Of a stretch of DNA of 64,000 bases, positions 1 to 9,501 are shown in pieces. The translations under genes were made by a program, and so were the position numbers. This stretch comes from Massilia putida. GTDB lineage: Bacteria; Pseudomonadota; Gammaproteobacteria; Burkholderiales; Burkholderiaceae_D. How positions within the stretch are numbered: position 1 is the first letter of the stretch; every line of letters begins with the position of its first letter. The notes below the pieces were generated by a model, which was given only the letters and a program-made list of their open reading frames with translations, made no database searches and was not told the DNA's origin. The stretch covers positions 2,914,001 through 2,978,000 of the forward strand of contig NZ_CP019038.1 of the NCBI RefSeq assembly GCF_001941825.1, written 5' to 3'.

Positions 1-2
1 GC

Positions 3-1013
3 CGCGTGATGCTGCTCACGAACACCGTCAAAATGATCGGCTGCTCGCTGATCCTGGCCAAGGCCAATCCCCTGCTCGCGTACGGCATCGTGGGTCTCGG
101 TGCGTCCGCGTATTCGCCGGCCAAGTACGGCATCCTGGCCGAAGTGTTGCCGCCGCGCCGGCTCGTGGCGGCCAACGGCTGGATCGAGGGGACGACAGTG
201 CTGGCCATGATTCTCGGCACCGTGCTGGGCGGCGTCATCTCCGCCAATCCGCGCGCGATCGCGTGGCTGCTGCATCTCGCGCCGCCATGGCAGGCCACGC
301 CCGTCGGCATGGCGGTGGCCGTGATCGTCATGACCTACCTGCTCGCGACCCTGCTGAACCTGCCCGTGATGCACGCCGGCGCCCGCCCGGCCGACGCGCG
401 GCGGACGCTGCCCGCGCTGCTCGGCGATTTCTACCGCTGCAACCGCACGTTGTGGCAGGACCGCGAAGGCCGCATCTCGCTCGGCGTCACGTCGCTGTTC
501 TGGGGCAGCGGCATGGTGCTGCAGGTGCTGCTGCTGACGTGGGCGCAGAACGTCCTCGGCCTCACGCTCGACCGCGCCGCCGCGCTGCAGGGCGTGTTCG
601 CGCTCGGCGTCGTACTGGGCGCCGCCATCGCCGGCAAGGCCGTGCCGCTCGTGCGCTCGCTGGCCGTGATGCCGCTGGGCGCCGTGATGGGCGCCGGGCT
701 GTGCGCCATGGTCTGGGTGCATTCCGTGCAGGCGGCGCTGCCGCTGCTGCTGGCGATCGGCATCCTGGCCGGGCTGTTCGTCGTGCCGATGAACGCGATC
801 CTGCAACATCGCGGCCACCGCCTGATGAGTGCGGGCCAGTCGATCGCCGTGCAGAACTTCAACGAGAACCTGGCCATCCTCGCGATGACGTCGAGCTACG
901 CGCTGGCCCTGGAAGCGAAGCTGCGGCTCGATACGGTGCTCGTGTTGCTGGGCATGCTGATCGTGCTCGTCACGGTGGCCTTGCGCCGGATGTCCGGGGC
1001 GCGCGGCGACTGA
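3..1013 (+). CDS. lplT: Lysophospholipid transporter LplT, 5'-truncated by window edge
   Basis: MFS-type inner-membrane flippase of the LplT family, which moves lysophospholipids inward for re-acylation. The frame is open to the left edge, so the N-terminal part (roughly 90-100 residues against the usual 400-430) lies outside the window; the GTG at position 6 is an internal codon, not the real start. Visible family features are the loop NGWIEGTTVLAMILGTVLGG early on, repeated hydrophobic helices, and the late segment FVVPMNAILQHRGH, typical of LplT. No aas acyltransferase gene follows, so the protein is free-standing at its 3' end. A general MFS label is the fallback. Confidence 0.85.
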   Translation, partial: RVMLLTNTVKMIGCSLILAKANPLLAYGIVGLGASAYSPAKYGILAEVLPPRRLVAANGWIEGTTVLAMILGTVLGGVISANPRAIAWLLHLAPPWQATPVGMAVAVIVMTYLLATLLNLPVMHAGARPADARRTLPALLGDFYRCNRTLWQDREGRISLGVTSLFWGSGMVLQVLLLTWAQNVLGLTLDRAAALQGVFALGVVLGAAIAGKAVPLVRSLAVMPLGAVMGAGLCAMVWVHSVQAALPLLLAIGILAGLFVVPMNAILQHRGHRLMSAGQSIAVQNFNENLAILAMTSSYALALEAKLRLDTVLVLLGMLIVLVTVALRRMSGARGD

Positions 1014-1016
1014 CGG

Positions 1017-1066
1017 TGTCCGCCGGGAGTGTCCGTTTCGTGTCCGTTCACGTGTCCGCCTGTCCG
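1017..1066 (+). repeat. Five direct TGTCCG hexamers at roughly helical spacing
   Basis: TGTCCG begins at 1017, 1030, 1041, 1053 and 1061, giving steps of 13, 11, 12 and 8 bp. The array starts 4 bp after the lplT stop and ends about 120 bp before the first peptidase gene. Most steps are close to one DNA turn, as expected for an operator read by a multimeric regulator. No known regulator is assigned; this is pattern only. Confidence 0.4.
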
Positions 1067-1187
1067 ACCGTATCGAACGCGCCACGCCCAACCGTATGTA
1101 TCAATCTTGTTACAAATCAAACGGCGTAATGGCTGAAAGGCAAGACTAGAATATTTTCCTTCTTTCAACCATGAATGCAGGGTAAAT

Positions 1188-3578
1188 ATGATACGTTTCC
1201 CGATCGGACTGGCGGCGCTATGCCTCACCATGTCGGCAATCGCGGCGGAACCTTTCGACGACAAATTCCGCCAGCTCGACGAATTGCTGCCGACGCCGAC
1301 CACCATCCGCACCGCTTCCGGCGCCCCGGGGCACGCGTACTGGCAGCAGCGCGCCGACTACGCGATCCGCGCCACCCTGGACGAAGGCCGGCGCGCCATC
1401 AGCGGTGTTGAAACGATCACGTATCACAACAATTCGCCCGACACCCTGTCGTACCTGTGGGTCCAGCTCGACCAGAACATCTATAAACGCGATTCCGACG
1501 CGCGCATGACGGCCACCGTCCCCTCGCGCGACGCCTGGGCCAAGGCGCGCGGTCCGGAAGACGGCTATAAATTCGACGCCCTGCGCTCCGTGCTGGAAAA
1601 GAGCACGTTCGACGGCGGTTTCAAGATCGCCGGCGTGAAGGACGCGGGCGGCCGGCCGCTGCACGTCGTCATCAACCGCACGATGATGCGCATCGACCTG
1701 CCGCAACCCCTGAAGCCGGGCGCGAAGCTCGCGTTCTCGATCGAGTGGAGCTACAACATCAACGAGCAGAAGGTGCTCGGCGGCCGCTCCGGCTATGAAA
1801 AATTCGACGAGGACAAGAACGATCTGTTCGAGATCGCCCAGTGGTTCCCGCGCATGGCCGCGTATTACGACGTGACGGGCTGGCAGCACAAGCAATTCCT
1901 CGGCACCGGTGAATTCACGCTGGAATTCGGCGACTACGACGTGCAGCTGACCGTCCCGGCCGACCACATCGTGGCCGGCACCGGCGAGCTGCAGAATGCG
2001 GGCGACGTGCTGACAAGCGCCCAGCGCCAGCGCCTGGAGCAGGCGCGCACCGCGACCAAGCCCGTGATCATCGTCACGCAGGCGGAAGCAGAAGCGAAGG
2101 AAAAGACGCGCGCCAGCGGCACGAAGACGTGGCACTTCCGCGCGAAGAACGTGCGCGATTTCGCCTGGGCGTCGAGCCGCAAATTCATCTGGGACGCGCA
2201 GGGCTTCAAGAAGGATGCGACCAATGTGCTGGCGCAGTCGTTCTATCCGAAGGAAGGCAACCCGCTGTGGGAAAAATACTCGACGGCCGCCGTGATCCAC
2301 ACGATCGCCGAGTACAACAAGTATTCGTTCGACTACCCGTACCCCGTCGCGATTTCCGTGAACGGCCCGGTGGGCGGCATGGAATACCCGATGATCTGCT
2401 TTAACGGCCCGCGTCCGACCAAGGACAAGAAGACGGGCGAGCTCACGTACTCCAGCCGCACCAAGTATGGCCTGATCAGCGTCGTGATCCACGAGGTCGG
2501 CCACAACTACTTCCCGATGATCGTCAACTCCGACGAGCGCCAGTGGACGTGGATGGACGAGGGCCTGAACAGCTTCCTGCAATACCTCGCCGAGCAGGCC
2601 TGGGAAGAGCACTACCCGCAATCGCGCGGCGAACCGCGCGCCATCGGCGACTACATGAAGAGCACGAACCAGGTGCCGATCATGACGAACTCGGAATCCA
2701 TCGCCGCCCTCGGCTACAACGCCTACGCGAAACCGACGGCCGCGCTGATCGTCCTGCGCGAGACGGTGCTGGGCCGCGAACTGTTCGACTTCGCCTTCCG
2801 CGAGTACGCCCAGCGCTGGAAATTCAAGCGCCCCACGCCCTCCGACTTCTTCCGCACGATGGAAGACGCGTCCGGCACGGACCTCGACTGGTTCTGGCGC
2901 GGCTGGTTCTACACGACCGACCACGTGGACGTGAGCGTCGACGGCATCAGCGAATACACGGTCGGCACGAAGGATCCGGAAATCGAAAAGGCGTGGAAGA
3001 AGGCGCAGCACGAGCTTGCTCCGATCTCGATCACGGACCAGCGCAACAAGGGCACCTTGCCGCGCCGCGTCGACGCGCATCCGGAGCTGAAGGACTTCTA
3101 CAACGAGCATGACGAGTTCACGGTCACGAACCACGACCGCAACAAGTACAACGAGGCGATCGGCGACCTGGAAGACTGGGAAAAGAACCTGCTCAAGGAA
3201 GGCAAGCACCTGTACCTCGTCGACTTCAGCAACCTCGGTGGCCTCGTGACGCCGCTCGTGCTGGAGATCACGCTTGCGAGCGGCAAGAAATACGTCGAGC
3301 GCATCCCGGCCGAGGTGTGGCGCTACACGCCGAAGAAGATCACGAAGCTGATCATCACGGACGAGCCGATGGTCGCGCTGACGCAGGACCCGTACTGGGA
3401 AACGGCGGACACCGACACCAGCAACAATTCCTGGCCGCGCAAGGCGACCCCGTCGCGCCTGGAGCTGTACAAGACCGAGCATGACAAGGACAACCTGATG
3501 AGAGACTTCAACGAAAAACTGAAGACCAAGGACGAGAAGGCCGACGCCGAGAAATCGGTGACGCCGAAAGCGGAATAA
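1188..3578 (+). CDS. Secreted M1-type gluzincin metallopeptidase, paralog 1
   Basis: 796-aa zinc peptidase related to M1 aminopeptidases. The N-terminus (MIRFPIGLAALCLTMSAIAA) is a Sec signal peptide, so it should act in the periplasm or outside. The zinc site is HEVGH at 435-439 with the third ligand Glu458 in WMDEGLNSF, the exact HExxH-x18-E spacing. The substrate-binding GxMEN region appears as GGMEY at 396-400, with Tyr replacing Asn. An AGGG Shine-Dalgarno sequence precedes the ATG. It is first of four co-directional genes and is followed 71 bp later by a closely similar paralog. The specific substrate is unknown. Confidence 0.9.
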   Translation: MIRFPIGLAALCLTMSAIAAEPFDDKFRQLDELLPTPTTIRTASGAPGHAYWQQRADYAIRATLDEGRRAISGVETITYHNNSPDTLSYLWVQLDQNIYKRDSDARMTATVPSRDAWAKARGPEDGYKFDALRSVLEKSTFDGGFKIAGVKDAGGRPLHVVINRTMMRIDLPQPLKPGAKLAFSIEWSYNINEQKVLGGRSGYEKFDEDKNDLFEIAQWFPRMAAYYDVTGWQHKQFLGTGEFTLEFGDYDVQLTVPADHIVAGTGELQNAGDVLTSAQRQRLEQARTATKPVIIVTQAEAEAKEKTRASGTKTWHFRAKNVRDFAWASSRKFIWDAQGFKKDATNVLAQSFYPKEGNPLWEKYSTAAVIHTIAEYNKYSFDYPYPVAISVNGPVGGMEYPMICFNGPRPTKDKKTGELTYSSRTKYGLISVVIHEVGHNYFPMIVNSDERQWTWMDEGLNSFLQYLAEQAWEEHYPQSRGEPRAIGDYMKSTNQVPIMTNSESIAALGYNAYAKPTAALIVLRETVLGRELFDFAFREYAQRWKFKRPTPSDFFRTMEDASGTDLDWFWRGWFYTTDHVDVSVDGISEYTVGTKDPEIEKAWKKAQHELAPISITDQRNKGTLPRRVDAHPELKDFYNEHDEFTVTNHDRNKYNEAIGDLEDWEKNLLKEGKHLYLVDFSNLGGLVTPLVLEITLASGKKYVERIPAEVWRYTPKKITKLIITDEPMVALTQDPYWETADTDTSNNSWPRKATPSRLELYKTEHDKDNLMRDFNEKLKTKDEKADAEKSVTPKAE

Positions 3579-3598
3579 CACAACCGCGCGTCCATGAG

Positions 3599-3633
3599 CG
3601 GCAACGGCGCCCACAAGGTGCCGTTGCCGTTTT
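3599..3633 (+). terminator. Weak terminator-like hairpin between the two peptidase paralogs
   Basis: A 10-bp stem (3599-3608 with 3620-3629), 11-nt loop, then TTTT. The T run is short, so it may only attenuate read-through from paralog 1 into paralog 2. Confidence 0.4.
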
Positions 3634-3649
3634 CACGCCCGACATCGAC

Positions 3650-5998
3650 ATGACACGCCTACCTATCATCGCCCTGCTCGTCCTGGCCTCGGCCACCCAC
3701 GCCCGGACCTTCGACGACCCGTTCCGCCAGCTGGACGAACTGCTGCCCACACCCACCGGCACCCGCACCGCGTCCGGCGCGCCGGGCCACGCGTACTGGC
3801 AGCAGCGCGCCGACTACCGCATCCGCGCCACGCTGGACGAGGCGACGCGCGCCGTCGCCGGATCGGAAACGGTCACGTACCACAACAATTCGCCGGACAC
3901 GCTGTCCTACCTGTGGGTGCAGCTGGACCAGAACATGTTCCGCGCCGATTCGGACAACCGCCGCATTGCCAGCTACCCGTCGCGCGAGACGTGGAAGTCA
4001 GGCGGCACGCCGTTCGAAGCGGCCCGCTTCCTCGTCGAGAGCGCGAAGTTCGACGGCGGTTTCGACATCGCTTCCGTCACCGACCGCAACGGCCGCCCGC
4101 TGCGCCACACGATCAACAAGACGATGATGCGCATCGACCTGGCCGAGCCGTTGAAGCCGGGCGCGCGCTTCGCGTTCGACGTCAGCTGGCGCTTCAACGT
4201 GCCGGAGACGAAGGTCTTGGGGCGCCGCATGGGCGTCGAACGGTTCGATCAAGAAGACAAGAACGACCTGTTCGAGATCGCCCAGTGGTTCCCGCGCATG
4301 GCCGCGTACTACGATGCCCACGGCTGGCAGAACAAGCAATACCTGGGCGACGGCGAATTCACCCTGGAATTCGGCGACTACGACGTCGAACTGACGGTCC
4401 CGGCCGACCACATCGTGGCCGCGACGGGCGAGCTGCGGAACGCGGACGCGGTCCTCTCCACCGTCCAGCGCGACCGCCTCGCGCGGGCGCGCACGGCGGA
4501 CAAGCCGGTCGTCATCGTCACGCAGCAGGAAGCGGAAGCGAACGAAAAGCAGCGTGCAAAAAGCACGAGCATCGCGACGAAGACGTGGCGCTTCAGGGCG
4601 TCCAACGTGCGCGACTTCGCGTGGGCGTCGAGCCGCAAATTCATCTGGGACGCGCAGGGTTTCAAAAAAGACGGGACGAACGTGCTGGCCATGTCGTTCT
4701 ATCCGAAGGAAGCCAACCCGCTGTGGGAACAGTATTCGACGCAGGCCATCATCCACACCATCGGCGAGTACAACAAGTACGCGTTCGACTATCCCTACCC
4801 CGTCGCCATCTCCGTGAACGGCCCGGTGGGCGGCATGGAATACCCGATGATCTCGTTCAACGGCGGCCGGCCGACGAAGGATAAAAAGACGGGTGCGCTC
4901 ACGTATTCGAAGAACACGAAATATGGCCTGATCAGCGTGATCATCCACGAGGTGGGCCACAACTACTTCCCGATGATCGTCAACTCCGACGAGCGCCAGT
5001 GGACGTGGATGGACGAGGGCCTGAACTCGTTCATGCAATTCCTCGCCGAGCAGGCGTGGGAAGAGCACTACCCGTCGCGCCGCGGGGAAGCGCGCAACAT
5101 CGCCGACTACATGAAGAGCCGCAACCAGGTGCCGGTCATGACGAATTCGGAATCCGTCACGCAGCGCGGCAACAACGCCTATGCGAAGCCGGCGACGGCG
5201 TTGAACATCCTGCGCGAGACGATCCTCGGGCGCGAGTTGTTCGACTTCGCCTTCCGCGCATACGCCCGGCGCTGGAAATTCAAGCGCCCCACCCCGGCCG
5301 ACTTCTTCCGCACGATGGAAGACGCGTCCGGCACGGACCTCGACTGGTTCTGGCGCGGCTGGTTCTATACGACGGACAACGTGGACGTGAGCGTGGACGG
5401 CATCACCGAGTACACGATCGCGACCAAGGATCCCGGCATCGAAAAGGCGTGGCGGAAGGCGCGCCGCCAGCTCGATCCGGTCTCGATCACCGACCAACGC
5501 AACGCGGGCACGCTGCCGCGCCGCGTCGACGCGCATCCGGAACTGAAGGATTTCTACAACGCGCACGACGAGTTCACCGTCACGAATCACGACCGCAACA
5601 AGTACAATGAAGCGATCGAAGGCCTGGACGACTGGGAACGGAACCTGCTGACGGAAGGCAAGCATCTGTACCTCGTCGACTTCGGCAACGTGGGCGGCCT
5701 CGTGACGCCGCTGATCCTCGAGATCACGCTTGCGAGCGGCAAGAAATACGTCGAGCGCATCCCGGCCGAGGTGTGGCGTTATTCGCCGAAGAAGATCACG
5801 AAGCTGATCGTCACGGACGAGCCCATGGTCGCGCTGACGCAGGACCCGTACTGGGAAACGGCGGACACGGACACGAGCAACAACAGCTGGCCCCGCAAGG
5901 CCACGCCATCGCGGCTGGAGCTGTTCAAGACGCAGAAAGCACAGGACGACATGATGAAGGACTACCAGGAAAAGCTGAAGACGAAGGTGGATGAGTGA
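3650..5998 (+). CDS. Secreted M1-type gluzincin metallopeptidase, paralog 2
   Basis: 782-aa tandem duplicate of the preceding peptidase. It has a signal peptide (MTRLPIIALLVLASATHA), HEVGH at 433-437, a WMDEGLNSF glutamate and the same GGMEY variant. Long stretches are nearly identical to paralog 1, for example around the zinc site and the SNNSWPRKATPSRLEL tail, while the region around residues 100-200 and the C-terminal lysine-rich end differ. Its TGA stop (5996-5998) overlaps the GTG start of the next gene, so the downstream genes are probably translationally coupled to this copy. Diverging loops suggest different specificity rather than pure dosage. Confidence 0.9.
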   Translation: MTRLPIIALLVLASATHARTFDDPFRQLDELLPTPTGTRTASGAPGHAYWQQRADYRIRATLDEATRAVAGSETVTYHNNSPDTLSYLWVQLDQNMFRADSDNRRIASYPSRETWKSGGTPFEAARFLVESAKFDGGFDIASVTDRNGRPLRHTINKTMMRIDLAEPLKPGARFAFDVSWRFNVPETKVLGRRMGVERFDQEDKNDLFEIAQWFPRMAAYYDAHGWQNKQYLGDGEFTLEFGDYDVELTVPADHIVAATGELRNADAVLSTVQRDRLARARTADKPVVIVTQQEAEANEKQRAKSTSIATKTWRFRASNVRDFAWASSRKFIWDAQGFKKDGTNVLAMSFYPKEANPLWEQYSTQAIIHTIGEYNKYAFDYPYPVAISVNGPVGGMEYPMISFNGGRPTKDKKTGALTYSKNTKYGLISVIIHEVGHNYFPMIVNSDERQWTWMDEGLNSFMQFLAEQAWEEHYPSRRGEARNIADYMKSRNQVPVMTNSESVTQRGNNAYAKPATALNILRETILGRELFDFAFRAYARRWKFKRPTPADFFRTMEDASGTDLDWFWRGWFYTTDNVDVSVDGITEYTIATKDPGIEKAWRKARRQLDPVSITDQRNAGTLPRRVDAHPELKDFYNAHDEFTVTNHDRNKYNEAIEGLDDWERNLLTEGKHLYLVDFGNVGGLVTPLILEITLASGKKYVERIPAEVWRYSPKKITKLIVTDEPMVALTQDPYWETADTDTSNNSWPRKATPSRLELFKTQKAQDDMMKDYQEKLKTKVDE

Positions 5999-6492
5999 AG
6001 CTGCCCCGCATCCTGATGCTGGTGTGCGCGTGCGCGTGCGTGTGTGTCAACATGAGCGCGTCGGCACATCGCTTCCACGCCGGCCTCACCGACATCAGCT
6101 ACAACGAGCGCACGGGCAGCACGGAAGTCGTGCACACGTATATGGCGCACGACGTCGAAGCGATGCTGACGGAGCTATACCAGCGCCAGTTCGACCTGTC
6201 CGATCCGGACGACCAGGCCGTGCTGCGCAACTACATCGAAAAACAGTTCTGGCTGGCCGACAAGGACGGCCGCCGCCTGCCCCTGAACTGGGTCGGCGTG
6301 ACGGCTGACACGGACAGCGTCGTCGTGTTCCAGGAAGCCGTGCGCACGGCCGCCGTGAGCGTCGAGACCATCCACGACGCCGTGCTGAGCGACTTCCTGC
6401 CCGACCAGCAGAACACCGTGAACCTGACGGCGAACGGCAGCCTGCGCACGTTCGGTTTTTCCAGCAACCGCGTCGAACTCCCCGTCCACTGA
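5995..6492 (+). CDS. DUF6702 family exported protein
   Basis: 165 aa with a cysteine-rich signal peptide (LMLVCACACVCVNMSASA) followed by HRFHAGLTDISYNERTGS, the typical opening of DUF6702 proteins, which are small secreted proteins of unknown function. It starts with GTG inside the stop of the upstream peptidase (GTGA) and ends one base into the start of the TonB-dependent receptor (TGATG), so it is embedded in an operon. Its consistent placement here suggests a periplasmic accessory of the peptidase/receptor system; that role is inferred. Confidence 0.8.
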   Translation: MKLPRILMLVCACACVCVNMSASAHRFHAGLTDISYNERTGSTEVVHTYMAHDVEAMLTELYQRQFDLSDPDDQAVLRNYIEKQFWLADKDGRRLPLNWVGVTADTDSVVVFQEAVRTAAVSVETIHDAVLSDFLPDQQNTVNLTANGSLRTFGFSSNRVELPVH

Positions 6493-8480
6493 TGCGCGTA
6501 CGCCTCTTCATGCTCGCCGCGCTGTGCGGCCACGCCAGCGCCTGGGCCGACGATCCCGTGATCCAGCGCGTGCTCGTCGAGGGCGCGCGCGCGAGCCAGC
6601 TGGGCATCGCGGATTCCGCCAACGCCGGCACCGTCAACCAGAAAGAGCTGGCGATGCGCACCGTGTACCGGCCCGGCGAACTGCTGGAAGCGGCGCCGGG
6701 CCTGATCGTCAGCCAGCACAGCGGCGAGGGCAAGGCGAACCAGTTCTTCCTGCGCGGCTTCAACCTGGACCACGGCACCGACCTGGCCACGTACCTGGAC
6801 GACATGCCCGTCAACCAGCGCAGCCACGCGCACGGCCAGGGCTGGACGGACTTGAACTTCCTGATCCCGGAACTGACGGCGCGCCTGGACTACAAGAAGG
6901 GACCGTATTCGGCGAGCGAAGGCGATTTCGCGTCGGCCGGCGTTGCTTCGATCACGTACGCGAACCGCCTCGCGCGCAACGTGGCCACCGTGAGCGCCGG
7001 CCGGAACGGCTACGCGCGCACGGCGCTGGCCGCGTCGAAGGAGATGGACGACGGCGTGCTGACGTATGCGCTGGAAGCCTTGCACAACGACGGGCCGTAC
7101 ACGCATCCGGACGACTATCAAAAACTGAACGGCGTGCTGCGCTACAGCCGCGGCTATGCGAACAACGGCTGGAGCGTGACGGCGATGGCGTATCGGGGCC
7201 GCTGGAATGCGACGGACCAGATCCCGGAGCGCGCCGTGGCGGCCGGTCTCCTCGATCGCTTCGATGCCGTCGACCCGACCGACGGCGGGGAAGCGAAGCG
7301 CTTCAGCCTCTCGGGCGTCTGGCGGCGCACGGGGCAGGATTCGGCGTCGAAGGTCAGCACCTACGTCATCCGCAACCAGCTCGACCTGTGGTCCGACTTC
7401 ACCTACTTCATGAACGACCCGGTGCACGGCGACCAGTTCGCCCAGCCGGACCGGCGCGTCACGAGCGGCTTCAATGCCACGCACAGCTGGCACGTGCATC
7501 GCGGCGAAACGACCGAGTCCGACGTCACCGTCGGCGTGGAAGCGCAGAACGACAATATCTTCAACGGCCTGTATCGGACAGCCGCGCGCCGTACGCTGTC
7601 GGTGACGCGCGCGGATCACATCGTCGAGACGAGCGCCGGCGCCTTCATCGAGACCGCGACGCGCTGGAATTCCTGGCTGCGCTCGAGGGTGGGCGTGCGC
7701 GCGGACGACTACCGGTTCCGGGTACGCAGCGGTGGCGTGGACAATAGCGATTCGCTGGCCAGCCCGTCCGCCAACCTCGTGTTCGGACCGTGGCGCCAGA
7801 CCGAGTTCTACGTGAACTATGGCGAAGGCTTCCACAGCAACGATGCGCGCGGCACCATGACGGCAGCGGGTCTCGTGCGCTCGCGCGGCATGGAGCTGGG
7901 CCTGCGGACGGAAGCCGTCCCGAAAATGCAGACGGCGGTCTCGCTGTATCGCCTGGACTTCGACTCCGAGCTGACGTACGTCGGCGACGAGGGCACGACG
8001 GAAGCCGGGCCGCCCAGCCGTCGCGTCGGCATCGAATTCTCGAATTACTATAAACCGTATAAATGGTTGTCGGTCGATTTCGACGCCGCTTACGCGCATG
8101 CGCGCTCGCGCGGCGTCGCGCCCGGGCGGGACCGTATCCCCGAAGCGATCGAAGGCGTGGGCCAGCTCGCGCTGACGGTGAGCCAGTTGGGGGCCTGGGA
8201 AGGTGCGCTGCGTCTGCGCTACTTCGGCCCGCGGCCCCTCGTCGAAGACGACAGCGTGCGCTCGCGTGCCAGCACGACCCTCAACGGCCGCCTGGGCTAC
8301 CGCGTGAACCGCGACCTGCGGCTGGAACTGGAAGGCTTCAACCTGACGAACCGGCGCGCGTCGGCAATCGATTATTACTATGCGTCGCAGTTGCGAGGCG
8401 AAGCGGCGGCGCGCGAGGACGTGCACTTCCACCCCATCGAATCGCGCTCGTTCCGCCTCACGCTCGTCAAGAACTGGTAA
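6492..8480 (+). CDS. TonB-dependent outer-membrane receptor
   Basis: 662-aa outer-membrane receptor. Signal peptide (MRVRLFMLAALCGHASAWA), then a TonB-box-like segment VIQRVLVEG, a plug domain (about residues 45-150, including PGLIVSQHSGEGKANQFFLRG) and a beta-barrel running to a C-terminal aromatic residue (Trp). It is shorter than most siderophore receptors. The ATG overlaps the stop of the DUF6702 gene by one base. Co-expression with two secreted peptidases suggests uptake of peptides or a metal-peptide complex, but the ligand cannot be read from the sequence. Confidence 0.9.
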   Translation: MRVRLFMLAALCGHASAWADDPVIQRVLVEGARASQLGIADSANAGTVNQKELAMRTVYRPGELLEAAPGLIVSQHSGEGKANQFFLRGFNLDHGTDLATYLDDMPVNQRSHAHGQGWTDLNFLIPELTARLDYKKGPYSASEGDFASAGVASITYANRLARNVATVSAGRNGYARTALAASKEMDDGVLTYALEALHNDGPYTHPDDYQKLNGVLRYSRGYANNGWSVTAMAYRGRWNATDQIPERAVAAGLLDRFDAVDPTDGGEAKRFSLSGVWRRTGQDSASKVSTYVIRNQLDLWSDFTYFMNDPVHGDQFAQPDRRVTSGFNATHSWHVHRGETTESDVTVGVEAQNDNIFNGLYRTAARRTLSVTRADHIVETSAGAFIETATRWNSWLRSRVGVRADDYRFRVRSGGVDNSDSLASPSANLVFGPWRQTEFYVNYGEGFHSNDARGTMTAAGLVRSRGMELGLRTEAVPKMQTAVSLYRLDFDSELTYVGDEGTTEAGPPSRRVGIEFSNYYKPYKWLSVDFDAAYAHARSRGVAPGRDRIPEAIEGVGQLALTVSQLGAWEGALRLRYFGPRPLVEDDSVRSRASTTLNGRLGYRVNRDLRLELEGFNLTNRRASAIDYYYASQLRGEAAAREDVHFHPIESRSFRLTLVKNW

Positions 8481-8527
8481 TGGCGGGCGCCGTCACGACC
8501 GCGCTGAAAAAGTGCTAGGCTAACGGG

Positions 8528-9280
8528 ATGACAACACCGCAACCACCTTATACCGATCCGGCCCGCATCGTCGACGCGCTGCGCGGCGACGGCTACGCCC
8601 TGCTGCGCCCGGCCGACGTGGCGCAACTGACCGGCTGCTCGCTCGACGAACTGATGGCACTGGCGCCGAGCTGGGAACGCCTGGAACTCGACAACTACCT
8701 CAAGGACGGCGGCCGCTATCGCCGGCGCCGGCATTCCTGCTTCGTCGACAGCGGCGACACCCTCACGCAAAGCCCGCACCGCGCGCACTGGCAGCCGGTC
8801 GAGTACAACGCCCTGCACGGCGGCATGCACCGCCTGTTCGTGCCCATCGAGCCCTCCACCGTCGAACAGCCGGCGTGGACCAGATTGCTGCGCGCACTGG
8901 GCGCCGTGTGCTCGCAAGCGCGCGGCCCGCAGACCTGGTACGTCGAAGCGCACCAGTTCCGCATCGATACGGCCGACGGCATCGGCCGCCCGACGCCGGA
9001 AGGCGCGCACCGCGACGGCGTCGATTTCGTCGCCGTCATCCTGATCGGCCGTGAGAACATCAAAGGCGGCGAGACGCGCGTGTTCGAAGCGCACGGGCCC
9101 CGGGGCCAGCGCTTCACGATGACAGAGCCGTGGACCCTGCTGTTGCTGGACGACGCCGCCGTCATCCACGAATCGACGCCGATCCAGCCCGTGGGCCCCA
9201 ACGCCCACCGCGATACGCTCGTCCTGACCTGGCGCGCCGGCGCCTTCCAGGGCGACGACGCCGAGACGACGGGCGCCTGA
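8528..9280 (+). CDS. 2OG-Fe(II) dioxygenase (PF10014-type)
   Basis: 250-aa cytoplasmic protein that fits the 2-oxoglutarate/Fe(II) dioxygenase family including bacterial free amino-acid hydroxylases. The iron triad is visible: HRD at 161-163 (His161, Asp163) and His214 in VIHESTP, with Arg228 in NAHRDTLVLTWR suited to bind 2-oxoglutarate. Start ATG lies 47 bp after the TonB receptor, with only a weak ribosome site. A hydroxylated amino acid or peptide product is plausible; no substrate can be named. Confidence 0.8.
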   Translation: MTTPQPPYTDPARIVDALRGDGYALLRPADVAQLTGCSLDELMALAPSWERLELDNYLKDGGRYRRRRHSCFVDSGDTLTQSPHRAHWQPVEYNALHGGMHRLFVPIEPSTVEQPAWTRLLRALGAVCSQARGPQTWYVEAHQFRIDTADGIGRPTPEGAHRDGVDFVAVILIGRENIKGGETRVFEAHGPRGQRFTMTEPWTLLLLDDAAVIHESTPIQPVGPNAHRDTLVLTWRAGAFQGDDAETTGA

Positions 9281-9351
9281 GCCCTCGCACCGCGCGGCCA
9301 TGACGGCCGCCGTCGTGCACGCCTGCGAATGTTAGCGCCAGACACCTACAG

Positions 9352-9385
9352 ATAAAAAAAAGCCCGCATCCTTGCGGTGCGGGCT
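9352..9385 (-). terminator. Rho-independent terminator for the DUF1800-DUF1501 operon
   Basis: Perfect 8-bp stem (9361-9368 with 9378-9385, AGCCCGCA/TGCGGGCT), 9-nt loop, and a seven-base A run at 9354-9360 that reads as U7 on the minus strand. It lies about 115 bp past the DUF1501 stop. Confidence 0.75.
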
Positions 9386-9501
9386 GAATCCAGATTTTCG
9401 GAGAAAAACTGGAGGAGACAGTTCCAACTATATTCCTATTTTTTGTGCACCGCAATACAGTAGAACTACTATATGTAGAGGATGACCTCTATAGCGGGAA
9501 C

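Noticed and set aside
1218..3614. 798-codon minus-strand open frame opposite peptidase paralog 1
   Set aside because: Antisense shadow of a GC-rich gene: Arg/Val/Leu-heavy composition, no family motifs, while the plus strand encodes a clear zinc peptidase.
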